From the NCBI RefSeq assembly GCF_021729145.1, contig NZ_JAJSLW010000023.1, positions 17,700 through 81,699 of the forward strand: 64,000 bases of DNA, written 5' to 3'. The position numbers and the translations under genes were made by a program. The stretch is from Membranihabitans maritimus (lineage in GTDB: Bacteria > Bacteroidota > Bacteroidia > Chitinophagales > Saprospiraceae). This document shows positions 35,796 through 44,822 of the stretch, piece after piece; within the stretch, counting starts at the first letter, position 1, and every line of letters starts with the position of its first letter. The notes beneath the pieces were generated by a model. That model saw only the letters and a list, made by a program, of their open reading frames with translations, was not told the DNA's origin and ran no database searches.

Positions 35796-36899
35796 TCAAT
35801 CCATAATCTGATCCAAATATTCCCAGACTTTATTATGGAATATTACGGGCACTAAAGAATCGGAAGGTGCTTCACCCATCCTGACAACCACCAGGTTTTG
35901 ACTGGGAATAACATCAAGGTATTGCCCGTTTTTTCCCGCTGCCGTAATCATGTCTTGAGCCGCATTGGGTGCAAAACTCAGTGGTAAGATATTTGTAGAA
36001 CCCGGAAGAACGATCTCATCCTTGCCATTTAGCCACCATAGATATCCGTATGAAGGATTGAAAGGCTGCGATGTCGTGGTCATTTCTTTGAAATAATTTT
36101 GGTCGGATAAAATAATTTTTTGATCCCAGGCCCCTTTGTTTAAAATAAGTATTCCAAACCTGGCCATGTCTCTTGCTGTACTCCAATAGACATTATTGTC
36201 ACCGGTCATTACCCAATTCCCCTTAAGCCCGATCGTCTGCTCCAGCAATTCATCTGTTAAAGAATTATAGTCCCGGTTACTTGCATTTTCCAATACTTTT
36301 CTCAAAAGTGTATAAGGAGCGTTGTGATAATACCACTGCGTACCGGCATCAACACCGTACTTAAGGCAACCTGGTGTAGTGCAATCCAAATTATCTTCTT
36401 CAATAGCCAGACCGGTTGTCATAGTTAGCTGATGCCTGATCGTTATCAGGTCCTCTTTATTTTCAGGTAAAGATGTCCAGCCCTTTCCCAGAAATTTTGA
36501 GGTCCTGTCTCCTATGTCAAGTAGTTTGTTTTGTTGAGAGAGTCCAACCAATAGTGATGTAAGTGATTTACCTGCCGATGCCCAGTACCACATCGAATTT
36601 TGGTCAAAATCACCCGTTTCAACTATTTTACTTCCCCAATACTTTTCTACGACTATTTTACCATCTTTAAGAATCAGGAATGCCCGTGTGCCGTTTTCAG
36701 AGAGGTAATTATATAAATTTTCCATCACGCCGGCATCCCAATTTAGCTGTGCAGGTGATTGGGTTTGCCAGTTGTCTGAATCCAATGGAGGGAAATAGAT
36801 TTCAGAGTGGTTTTCGGTGGGGCTAATGTTGGAATCTCTTTCGCATGAAATAAGTGCAGTATTAAAAATTAGAAACAAAAATAGAATTAGTAATCTCAT
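35796..36899 (-). CDS. Serine hydrolase lipoprotein (class C beta-lactamase fold)
   Basis: 367 residues. The lipoprotein signal MRLLILFLFLIFNTALISC has lipobox LISC. The SxxK motif is in WYWASAGKSLTSLLVG, the YxN-type motif is YYHNAPYTLL, and GYLWWLNGKDEIVLPG lies in the KTG-equivalent position. Such proteins are esterases, D-aminopeptidases or beta-lactamase relatives; true beta-lactamase activity is not implied. It is anchored in a membrane facing the periplasm or outside. It is the last gene of the minus-strand set starting at the PafA-type gene. Confidence 0.87.
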   Translation of the reverse strand: MRLLILFLFLIFNTALISCERDSNISPTENHSEIYFPPLDSDNWQTQSPAQLNWDAGVMENLYNYLSENGTRAFLILKDGKIVVEKYWGSKIVETGDFDQNSMWYWASAGKSLTSLLVGLSQQNKLLDIGDRTSKFLGKGWTSLPENKEDLITIRHQLTMTTGLAIEEDNLDCTTPGCLKYGVDAGTQWYYHNAPYTLLRKVLENASNRDYNSLTDELLEQTIGLKGNWVMTGDNNVYWSTARDMARFGILILNKGAWDQKIILSDQNYFKEMTTTSQPFNPSYGYLWWLNGKDEIVLPGSTNILPLSFAPNAAQDMITAAGKNGQYLDVIPSQNLVVVRMGEAPSDSLVPVIFHNKVWEYLDQIMD

Positions 36900-37026
36900 A
36901 ATTGTAAATTTTGTTCTTTACTAACTAGATGTAATTGAATACCGGAAGTTTAATTCCTGCTGTGAGTTTAACAAAGTAGCAAGACTGAGGTCCATACTTT
37001 ACAATGGAAAAATTATCTATTTCATG

Positions 37027-38598
37027 TCAATCCGTGTAACCGTGATATAGATAAATCGCTCCGTATGTCCAGTTGGGACCTTGCATACCCGGAAAGTTGT
37101 AACGGTCCATCATCAAGGCAACATATCTAAATGGATATTCTTCGGGCAATTGGACCACATTGGGCCATACGCGAGAGCCCGAATCATCGGCCCATGGGGG
37201 AAGGTCCATCTGTAATATTCCCGATTCCCGAAGGTCCGGATACGTGTATACGAATATTTCTCTTTCGGAACTGCCCGAAAAACAATACCGTTGACTCCCT
37301 ATTTTTTGTATGGAAGTACCTGTTGAATTGTGAGATACCGGCCCCGCAATTTTTTTATATTTCCTATTCCAAAAATCAGATTCCAATAGTATGGCTTTAT
37401 AGCCATCCTCATTTACACAAGTAAGTATTCTCCATTTGGAAACTTCTTCATCAAATATAATATGAGGATCTTCAATATCACCGATTATTCCAAATGTATC
37501 TGCTTTCATAATCGAAAAACCAAAACGCGGATCTCTTTCACTTTCTACAGCAAGTAATTGTTTTTCTTCTTCCGGGTTGGCAAAAGCGCTGAAACCGGTA
37601 GTAATCCCTCTCCAAACTTCTTCGTTACGATCGTAAAAAATATGGGATGCAATTTCGTTTCTCAATAACCCGTCATTACGGTCAAATACAATTATGCCTT
37701 CGAGCTGAATATCAAAAACGGTAGGATCCATACTGAATACTCCCTGTATATGATGAGGCAATGCTCTTCCCCGGATGGACATGGTGTGCCACAGCCGGTT
37801 TCGGTCCAGAAAAGGGGAGCCGTCTTCATAGGTTATAGCCCTGATATCTGCAAGCCCTACCCCTGTGGTCAGGTCCATCGATACTTTATTAATAAGTACA
37901 TTTCCGTTTAGTATTTTAGTATATAGTCGCGATTGGAATGAATTTGTATATTCTTTTTCTCTCAGATCAATATAAGGTGTAAAACTTCCCTGACCAATTA
38001 CCTGTGGAAGACCACTGTCCCTGTGATAAAGTACGAAACCGCTACCCAGCATTTGAAGAATTATTTTACTATCTGCTGTTGGTACATTTTTGCCGGAAAT
38101 TGTAGAAACGACTTGGTTCGATGAATCAATTGATTGGTTTCCAATATGAAGTGTTGCGTTTTTAAATCCTGATTCGTCATATGAAACAGTAATAATTGCT
38201 TTTTTTGAATTGTCAGGCGCTGAAAATTCAAATCCAATTTCACCATTGCCATTAGTAGATTCAAGATCTATGGTATATGTTGCAAAAGGATTAAACCCGC
38301 CAATCCATATTCCCGAAGAAGTTCTCGAATTAGAGGAGATGTTTAACGTATTATTGGAAATTGAAATATTTGGGTGGTCGGAACTATATATATTTGTGGG
38401 GTGCATGGATTGAAATCCGATACTATTTCCGGGATCTAATTGGGCGAGGGGAATGGATTGGTTATTGTCAAAAATTAATCTTTTAACTCCTTTTCGAACA
38501 AATTTTATTTGATCGGGACTGGTCTGTGCTACTAATGGGCCCGTAAGAAAGAAGAAGAATAATAGGGGTAGGAAGCTTTTCGGTTTTAGCGCGATCAT
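37027..38598 (-). CDS. Secreted protein with glycosidase-like propeller, unknown
   Basis: 523 residues with signal peptide MIALKPKSFLPLLFFFFLTG then PLVAQ. Residues ~30-230 are beta-sandwich-like (jelly-roll guess). Residues ~250-510 resemble a five-bladed GH43/GH32-type propeller: DPHIIFDEEVSKWRILTC, DDSGSRVWPNVVQLPEEYPF and the closing GAIYLYHGYTD. I cannot name a family or point to certain catalytic acids. It is translated 17 bp after the LamG-domain gene, which suggests shared glycan work. Confidence 0.65.
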   Translation of the reverse strand: MIALKPKSFLPLLFFFFLTGPLVAQTSPDQIKFVRKGVKRLIFDNNQSIPLAQLDPGNSIGFQSMHPTNIYSSDHPNISISNNTLNISSNSRTSSGIWIGGFNPFATYTIDLESTNGNGEIGFEFSAPDNSKKAIITVSYDESGFKNATLHIGNQSIDSSNQVVSTISGKNVPTADSKIILQMLGSGFVLYHRDSGLPQVIGQGSFTPYIDLREKEYTNSFQSRLYTKILNGNVLINKVSMDLTTGVGLADIRAITYEDGSPFLDRNRLWHTMSIRGRALPHHIQGVFSMDPTVFDIQLEGIIVFDRNDGLLRNEIASHIFYDRNEEVWRGITTGFSAFANPEEEKQLLAVESERDPRFGFSIMKADTFGIIGDIEDPHIIFDEEVSKWRILTCVNEDGYKAILLESDFWNRKYKKIAGPVSHNSTGTSIQKIGSQRYCFSGSSEREIFVYTYPDLRESGILQMDLPPWADDSGSRVWPNVVQLPEEYPFRYVALMMDRYNFPGMQGPNWTYGAIYLYHGYTD

Positions 38599-38615
38599 TT
38601 TGCATCGGTTAATGG

Positions 38616-39509
38616 TTAGGGAACCAATTTAATCAAATCTCTTTCATTTAATGCTTTCCTGTATATAGCAAGTCCTCCGATAAGGCCTTTAAAAAAATTA
38701 CCCATGCCTCTTTTCAACAATACAGCTCCCACGGTAAAATCGGACCCGTTGTCTCCCATGCCGTGGGGAAAATAATATGGATTTTTTATTTGTACGAGTC
38801 CTTCCGGGTATCCCGGGAACCCTTTTGTGTGTTCAATTAGTTCCGGTTCTCGGGATAGAGATTTACCATTGAGATAAGAGGTAATGTATTCGCCGTCGTA
38901 TGTAAACGCTACTGTGCACCACTCGTCGACAGGAACCGTTTGTTTACTTGCCGAATAGTCAATGGAATATGGGAATGGCGGAGTAGGTTTTCCCGTGTGT
39001 GAGATATGTCCGCAGACTTGATCCGCACCGTTATAGTATGGGAGGTCAACAAAGAGACCGTACTGTCTTTTTCCGCCTTCTGCATATTCATTCCACATGC
39101 CACCGATAAAACCGGTTTGCTCACCTGTCCATTTTATCCATGCTACTACCGTTACCTCCTGATCTTTCCCGTGAAGATTGAGGGTGCCCGTTTGTGAATT
39201 TGGTAAACTAAGGTACTTATTGCCATCCAGATAAATTGATTTGCCGGATATAGGACCTTCGTTTATTCGTTTTACCGGGCCGTTCCCTTCTTCAAGGATG
39301 AAATTTTCTTCACCCAATGCTCTTCTGGGATTACCGGTCTCCTCATCAAATTTCCACAATGCTACCAGGTTTCTTTCGGAGAGTATTTTTTTTATCAGTT
39401 TGTCATTTGAGTTTACTGTTATTTCCTGGCCTTGTAAAGGGGAATACCAGCAAAGTAAGGAAAGTATTACCGTTATGATAAAATGATTAATTAATCTGCC
39501 AGTCAACAT
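38616..39509 (-). CDS. Secreted LamG / concanavalin A-like lectin domain protein
   Basis: 297 residues with a signal peptide ending near SPLQGQ. The core LVALWKFDEETGNPRRALGE, GKSIYLDGNKYLSLPN, EVTVVAWIKWTGEQTGFIGG and TVAFTYDGEYITSYLNGKSL is the LamG_3 / ConA-like pattern, a jelly roll that binds carbohydrates. There is no enzyme domain. Its ATG (39509) overlaps the stop of the class IV aminotransferase gene by 7 bp, so translation may be coupled. That neighbourhood is odd for a cytosolic aminotransferase and a secreted lectin. Confidence 0.82.
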   Translation of the reverse strand: MLTGRLINHFIITVILSLLCWYSPLQGQEITVNSNDKLIKKILSERNLVALWKFDEETGNPRRALGEENFILEEGNGPVKRINEGPISGKSIYLDGNKYLSLPNSQTGTLNLHGKDQEVTVVAWIKWTGEQTGFIGGMWNEYAEGGKRQYGLFVDLPYYNGADQVCGHISHTGKPTPPFPYSIDYSASKQTVPVDEWCTVAFTYDGEYITSYLNGKSLSREPELIEHTKGFPGYPEGLVQIKNPYYFPHGMGDNGSDFTVGAVLLKRGMGNFFKGLIGGLAIYRKALNERDLIKLVP

Positions 39510-40345
39510 GATAGGATATAATCAGTTTTAAATGTTGAAAGCAATGCTGTTAATTTTTTCGTAGTATTCCCAGGCATACCTGTTCCTATCGTCTGATTAT
39601 CTATTTTCGTAACGGGCATTATTCCTTTTGTACTACTGGTTATAAATGCTTCTTTGGCTTCAAATGCTTCCTGGGAGGATATGTCTCTAATTTCTAATTC
39701 GTAATTGATCTTAGCTAGCTTTATTACGTTTTTGCGGGTAACCCCCTCCAGCACATAGGTTTTGGGTGTTATAATTTTATCGTCATCAGTGACTATAAAG
39801 AAATTGGATCGGGAAGATTCACTTATAATATCATTATGTACAAACAAAACATCCAGTGCTTTACTACTTTCCAGGTGATCCCTTTCCAATAAAACCTTTA
39901 CATAGTTTAAAGATTTAATCTCGGGATAATCCCTTTTATAATTAATAGTAATCAATTTAACACCATTCTCATAAAAGGTTGGTGGATAAGTAACTATATT
40001 TGATGTCATTATGAAAAAATTGGGTGTGCCAGAAGGAGTAAATCCATTTTCAGAATATCCTCCGGTCAATACCAGGCGAACATTGCCATATTCAATTTTA
40101 TTCAATTTTATCAAACTTTGTATAAATGATTGTATTTTATCCTTGGAAAATGGCATAGGAATTTTCATCCTTTTCGAGGACTTTATAAATCGGTCCATAT
40201 AGTCTTCTAAAAACATTGGAATTCCTTTTTCCACAGGTAAAAAATCGAAAATGCCATATCCCCTGAGTAAGGCCAGGTCAGATAAGCCGATGGATGCGTT
40301 AGAAGTTAGTTCAATTTCTCCGTTGAGTATACAGTATTTATGCAT
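39503..40345 (-). CDS. Class IV aminotransferase, second copy
   Basis: 280 residues from ATG 40345 (MHKYCILNGEIEL); the frame up to 40399 has no support. Fold-type IV signs: LALLRGYGIFDFLPVEKG, the probable PLP Lys in IKSLNYVKVLLER, ISESSRSNFFIV, VLEGVTRKNVI and FITSSTKGIMPV. The TSSTKG end and short length favour D-amino acid transaminase or aminodeoxychorismate lyase over BCAT. It is cytosolic, shares little beyond the fold with the 8739-9650 copy, and overlaps the LamG gene by 7 bp. Confidence 0.85.
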   Translation of the reverse strand: MHKYCILNGEIELTSNASIGLSDLALLRGYGIFDFLPVEKGIPMFLEDYMDRFIKSSKRMKIPMPFSKDKIQSFIQSLIKLNKIEYGNVRLVLTGGYSENGFTPSGTPNFFIMTSNIVTYPPTFYENGVKLITINYKRDYPEIKSLNYVKVLLERDHLESSKALDVLFVHNDIISESSRSNFFIVTDDDKIITPKTYVLEGVTRKNVIKLAKINYELEIRDISSQEAFEAKEAFITSSTKGIMPVTKIDNQTIGTGMPGNTTKKLTALLSTFKTDYILSC

Positions 40346-40449
40346 TTCTTGTAGGTTGAAAATGTCAAATCTCGTAATATGTGTCCAAAATAAAAACAAA
40401 TACCCAATTAATTTTTAATTGGGAAAATCAGGCAATAATAGGTGCTACA

Positions 40450-42090
40450 TTATTTGAGAATCTCAGTCATAGGTTTCCCTGAATTGCCACTTGGGTATTT
40501 TACTTTGATAATATTGGCAATGGTAGATGCAATATCTGTGATATTTACAGTTCGGTATGATTTACCTTGTGGAATACTGCCACCCCACCACAGCATTGGG
40601 GCTCGCGTATCATAACTAAATACGGTACCATGTGTGGTGCCGGTTTGTTTAGTTCCCATATCGACTATTCCCGGGTCATTTATTATGAAAACATCCCCGC
40701 TGCGTTTGGGATAATATCCCGCCCGCAGCCTGGTGTACTCGCGGTCGTTAAATCCCGATAATCCCATCCTCCATGACGATATGGCATGGGCAATTTGTGG
40801 TTGATTTTCCAACCATGATGCAGCAACTTCAGATATTTCCTGTAAGTCTAATTTATCATGTATCAACTGATTGCGGTCGAAATAAATCTGGGAATTGATG
40901 AATTCATATTTAAATTCTTTTTGGTATTTTTTCCCCAGAAATATTCCTAGCTTTTCAATTATTCCCCTGTCAAATAATCCTGCTGGCATCTTATTTTCCA
41001 TTGAGAAAACCGGTGCATCAGAAGCACCGTGATCACTTGTCAGGAACACCACCACATTTTCCTTACCAATTTCATCGTATATATAATCCAGCAATCTTTT
41101 GAGATCTTTATCCAGCCGCAAGTAGGTATCAGCCAATTCAATCGAATGAGGTCCGAATTGATGTCCGACATAGTCTGTTGAAGAGTAGCTGAGAGCTAAA
41201 AAATCAGTGGTTTCTCCTTTTCCTAAATTTTCATTTTTGATTAAAGAAAGGGCAAAATCTGTGGTGATTGCGTTTCCTGCAGGTATGGCTTTGATCAGGT
41301 TTACCCCGGATTTTTTATAAATCTCTGGTATATCATGAGGGAAAACCGGTTTTTCTTCGCTGCTAAAATTACCTTCAGCTACCTGGTGGTCGGAAGCTGC
41401 TATCAATTCATAATGAGATATCGGAAGCAGGGTTTCCCATCTTTTCTCAAGGTATTTTTTAGCTAAATTTTGATTATTAAAGGATTGTACCCAATCAGGA
41501 AGTTCACTGTAGTAATAGTCATTTGATATAAAATTACCTGTTTCACCATCAAACCAAAAAGCACCATTAGGATTATGCCCGGCTGGTAATATAGAACCTC
41601 TGTCTTTTAAAGCGATTCCAAATACCTTGGATTTAAATTGGCTTTCTATTCTGAGTTCATCAGTAATAGTAGTCCCTAATAATCGTTTGGGAGAAAATTC
41701 TGCTGCCGATTGGCTACCTCCTTTGGTGATTCTGTCTTTATCTTCAGCACAATATATATTCGTTCCTTTATTCCGGTCAAACCAGGTGTTGGCTACTATG
41801 CCGTGAATGGAAGGAGTTGTTCCGGTATATATGGATGTATGGCCCGGACCTGTAAATGTAGGGAAATAATTGTAATGACAATCTTCGTAAATAAAACCTT
41901 CCTGCATTAACCGTTTAAATCCACCTTCTCCAAAGTGATTGTAAAACCGATATAAATAATCATGTCGCATTTGATCGACAACGATTCCAATCACTAATGT
42001 TGGTTTTGGAGGGACACCGTTTTGTGTATACATTAAAGAAGGAAAAGTAATGGTAGATAGCAATAAAATAGTAATTATTTTATTAATCAT
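40450..42090 (-). CDS. pafA: PafA-type alkaline phosphatase superfamily enzyme
   Basis: 546 residues with signal peptide MINKIITILLLSTITFPSLM. VVDQMRHDYLYRF carries the first metal Asp. The nucleophile Thr80 is in FPTFTGPGHTSIYTG, Asn101 is in VANTWFDR, and Lys162/Arg164 are in ALKDRGS. These match the Thr, Asn, Lys and Arg positions I recall for Elizabethkingia PafA. FLTSDHGASDAP holds a further metal site. It is a secreted phosphomonoesterase that frees phosphate from organic esters. It is the first of the minus-strand set and divergent from mpl. Confidence 0.9.
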   Translation of the reverse strand: MINKIITILLLSTITFPSLMYTQNGVPPKPTLVIGIVVDQMRHDYLYRFYNHFGEGGFKRLMQEGFIYEDCHYNYFPTFTGPGHTSIYTGTTPSIHGIVANTWFDRNKGTNIYCAEDKDRITKGGSQSAAEFSPKRLLGTTITDELRIESQFKSKVFGIALKDRGSILPAGHNPNGAFWFDGETGNFISNDYYYSELPDWVQSFNNQNLAKKYLEKRWETLLPISHYELIAASDHQVAEGNFSSEEKPVFPHDIPEIYKKSGVNLIKAIPAGNAITTDFALSLIKNENLGKGETTDFLALSYSSTDYVGHQFGPHSIELADTYLRLDKDLKRLLDYIYDEIGKENVVVFLTSDHGASDAPVFSMENKMPAGLFDRGIIEKLGIFLGKKYQKEFKYEFINSQIYFDRNQLIHDKLDLQEISEVAASWLENQPQIAHAISSWRMGLSGFNDREYTRLRAGYYPKRSGDVFIINDPGIVDMGTKQTGTTHGTVFSYDTRAPMLWWGGSIPQGKSYRTVNITDIASTIANIIKVKYPSGNSGKPMTEILK

Positions 42091-42208
42091 ATGCTTTGAA
42101 GAGTTTGGTTTTAAGAATTACAAATTAACTGAATTTATTCTGGAAATAGGCAGTAAATAGTTGGTTCTTTGCCTTTATTTTTTGATCTTTGGTGGACATT
42201 TTTTATCG

Positions 42209-43573
42209 ATGAAAAAAGTACATATTATTTCCATTGGAGGGGCTGTTATGCACAATATTGCTATTCAGCTTGCCAGGAAAGGATATAAGGTGACAGGGTC
42301 TGATGATATACTTTTTGATCCTTCATTAAGTAGATTAAAGCGAGCAGGCCTATACCCTGATAAAATGGGATGGGACGAGGAAAGAATTTCAAAAGATTTG
42401 GATTTTGTGATTCTCGGAATGCATGCTAAAAAAGATAATCCTGAGTTACAACGTGCTCTGGAATTGGGAGTGAGCGTTTTTTCTTTTCCAGAATTTATTG
42501 GGCAGCAAGCAAAGGGGCAAAAGCGAATCGTAGTTTCCGGATCGCATGGAAAAACTACCACCTCTTCTATGATTGTGCACCTTCTGAACAGGCTGGGGGT
42601 AGAAACCGATTATCTTATTGGTGCTCAAATTGAAGGAGTAAGTGATGTGGTTCGTTTTGATAACAATCCCTATTTTGTAATTGAAGGAGACGAGTATCCT
42701 TCATCAGCGGTGGATAATCAGTCCAAATTTATGCATTATGATCCGCACTATGTGATTATAACCGGAATTGCATGGGACCATATGAATATTTTCCCGACCT
42801 ATGAGAATTACTTTAATACCTTCGTGAAATTTATGGGTAATTTGAGTAAAGGTTCGACAGTAATCTTTAATAGTAATGATGCGGAAGTTGTGCGGCTTAT
42901 GGAAGGTTTTGATAGTGTTAATAAAATTCCATATGGAGTACTACCCTATACAATCACAAAGGGAAAGTTTAATATTATCGGGAAGTATCCCTTACATGTT
43001 ATAGGTAAACACAATATATCAAACCTTACAGCTGCAATCACTCTATGTGAGGAATTGGGATTTGAAGAATCAGACTTGTTTAGTGCGGCTCAATCCTACA
43101 GTGGGGCTTCTAAAAGGTTAGAAGTTTTGCTGGAAAATGATAATGGTACCTCTTTTATAGATTTTGCCCATGCTCCATCTAAAGTCAAGGCAAGCGTAAA
43201 CGCTGTAAAGGAATTGGATAAAGATAATCCATTGGTAGCAGTTTTGGAGCTTCATACCTATTCTAGCCTGAACAAAGATTTTTTGCCTGAGTATAAGGAT
43301 ACTCTTTCAAATGCTGATCGTGCAGTAGTGATGTATGACCCCAAGATTGTGTCTAATAAAAATATGGAGTCTTTAAACGAAGCTATTGTAAAAGAGTCAT
43401 TTAATCGCCCTGATTTGATAGTTGTAAATAGTAGTGATGGCTTGAAAATGGAAATTCAAAAAATATTTCGATCTTTGCCGTCAAATAGAATCAATTCGAT
43501 CTTTATGAGTTCGGGAAATTTTGGTGGAACAGATATCAAATCATTTGTTGAAAATCTTAAAGTCGGTTATTAG
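42209..43573 (+). CDS. mpl: Murein peptide ligase
   Basis: 454 residues from ATG 42209 (MKKVHIISIGG); a TTG 48 bp upstream is spurious. The Mur-ligase layout is complete: the N-terminal Rossmann-like part with GSDDILFDP, ATP loop GSHGKTTT (111-118), EGDEYPSSAVDNQSKF and HNISNLTAAI in the central domain, and IDFAHAPSKVKASV in the C-terminal domain. The EGDEY and HAPSK motifs are typical of Mpl, which joins L-Ala-gamma-D-Glu-meso-DAP to UDP-MurNAc in wall recycling. It is 84 bp ahead of pdhB but with its own control probably. Confidence 0.9.
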   Translation: MKKVHIISIGGAVMHNIAIQLARKGYKVTGSDDILFDPSLSRLKRAGLYPDKMGWDEERISKDLDFVILGMHAKKDNPELQRALELGVSVFSFPEFIGQQAKGQKRIVVSGSHGKTTTSSMIVHLLNRLGVETDYLIGAQIEGVSDVVRFDNNPYFVIEGDEYPSSAVDNQSKFMHYDPHYVIITGIAWDHMNIFPTYENYFNTFVKFMGNLSKGSTVIFNSNDAEVVRLMEGFDSVNKIPYGVLPYTITKGKFNIIGKYPLHVIGKHNISNLTAAITLCEELGFEESDLFSAAQSYSGASKRLEVLLENDNGTSFIDFAHAPSKVKASVNAVKELDKDNPLVAVLELHTYSSLNKDFLPEYKDTLSNADRAVVMYDPKIVSNKNMESLNEAIVKESFNRPDLIVVNSSDGLKMEIQKIFRSLPSNRINSIFMSSGNFGGTDIKSFVENLKVGY

Positions 43574-43657
43574 GCAAACAAAAAACGATACGATCTTATT
43601 GATGAGGAGGTGGGTGGTGTATATTTTTTAAAAAACAGTTATTAAAATATAGTAAAA

Positions 43658-44647
43658 ATGAGTAGAGTCTTAGCATTAAGGGATGCACTTCGAGAAGCCA
43701 TGGTGGAGGAGATGAGAAGAGATGAGAATGTTTTTTTAATGGGAGAAGAAGTAGCTCAATATAATGGGGCATATAAAGTAAGCAAAGGTATGCTGGATGA
43801 ATTCGGGGAGAAAAGAGTGATTGACACGCCTATTACCGAATTAGGGTTTGCTGGAATAGGAGTGGGTGCTGCTATGAACGGACTGCGACCGATTGTAGAA
43901 TTTATGACCTGGAATTTTGCAATACTGGCATTTGATCAGTTGGTGAATAATGCAGCAAAAACGCTTTCTCAGTCAGCGGGAGAATTTCGCTGCCCTATTG
44001 TGTTTAGGGGCCCATCGGGATCCGCTGGGCAGTTGGCACAACAACACTCTCAAATGTTTGAAAGCTGGATGTCTAATACCCCTGGTTTGAAAGTAATTAG
44101 TTGTATTGATCCTGCTGATGCCAAGGGATTGCTTAAATCGGCAATACGGGATGAGAATCCTGTTTGTGTAATGGAATCTGAAATAATGTACGGTCACAAA
44201 GGAGAAGTTCCGGATGATGAAGATCTGATTGTACCTATTGGTAAAGCAGCTGTTCGAAGGGAAGGAACTGACGTTACGATTGTTTCTTTTAATAAAATGA
44301 TTGAAGAGGCGAAATCTGCTGCCGAAGAATTGGCCAAAGAGAATATTTCTGCTGAGGTTATTGATTTAAGAACGATTCGCCCTATGGATCATGAAACAAT
44401 TATTAAATCTGTTAAGAAGACCAATCGCATAGTGGTAGTAGATGAATCCTGGCCTTTTGCTGGTGTTTCTTCTGAGGTGGCGTACAATGTTCAGAAATAT
44501 GCATTTGATTACCTGGATGCCCCGGTGATACGAGTTAATTCTGCAGATACATCATTAGCATATGCTCCGACATTGGTGGAAGAATATCTTCCGAATCCAA
44601 CGAAGATTATTAAGGCAGTAAAAGATGTAATGTATATCGAGAGATAA
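43658..44647 (+). CDS. pdhB: Pyruvate dehydrogenase E1 component, beta subunit
   Basis: 329 residues, the normal length. Hallmarks: LREAMVEEMRRDENVFLMGEEV, GAYKVSKGMLDEFGEKRVIDTPI (cut here as GAYKVSKGMLDEFG), ELGFAGIGVGAAMNGLRPIVEFMT, FRGPSGSAGQLAQQHSQ and the C-terminal VVDESWPFAGVSSEVA. With the alpha subunit (not in this window) it decarboxylates pyruvate for acetyl-CoA formation. An acetoin or branched-chain dehydrogenase beta subunit is the main alternative. A strong terminator follows. Confidence 0.92.
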   Translation: MSRVLALRDALREAMVEEMRRDENVFLMGEEVAQYNGAYKVSKGMLDEFGEKRVIDTPITELGFAGIGVGAAMNGLRPIVEFMTWNFAILAFDQLVNNAAKTLSQSAGEFRCPIVFRGPSGSAGQLAQQHSQMFESWMSNTPGLKVISCIDPADAKGLLKSAIRDENPVCVMESEIMYGHKGEVPDDEDLIVPIGKAAVRREGTDVTIVSFNKMIEEAKSAAEELAKENISAEVIDLRTIRPMDHETIIKSVKKTNRIVVVDESWPFAGVSSEVAYNVQKYAFDYLDAPVIRVNSADTSLAYAPTLVEEYLPNPTKIIKAVKDVMYIER

Positions 44648-44670
44648 ATGAGTCTGACCTAAAGACAAAT

Positions 44671-44714
44671 AAAAAAACCTCCGTAGTATTGATTTAACTG
44701 CGGAGGTTTTTTTT
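44671..44714 (+). terminator. Intrinsic terminator after pdhB
   Basis: AAACCTCCG pairs with CGGAGGTTT around a 17-nt loop and is followed by a T-run (44707-44714). The preceding A-run extends the stem by more A-T pairs and makes it partly bidirectional. It is the clearest rho-independent terminator in the window. Confidence 0.88.
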
Positions 44715-44822
44715 GTTTTTTTCGAAAAAGAGCAAATTTTTAATAGACTTTTGATAGAAAATCAGCAAATTTGAAGCAATCATTTCTATGGTTATTATTT
44801 GAGGTTTAAAATTTTTGAGTAT

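Noticed and set aside
35796..36899. Antibiotic-resistance beta-lactamase
   Set aside because: The SxxK fold is shared with many esterases and peptidases; nothing in the sequence shows beta-lactam hydrolysis.
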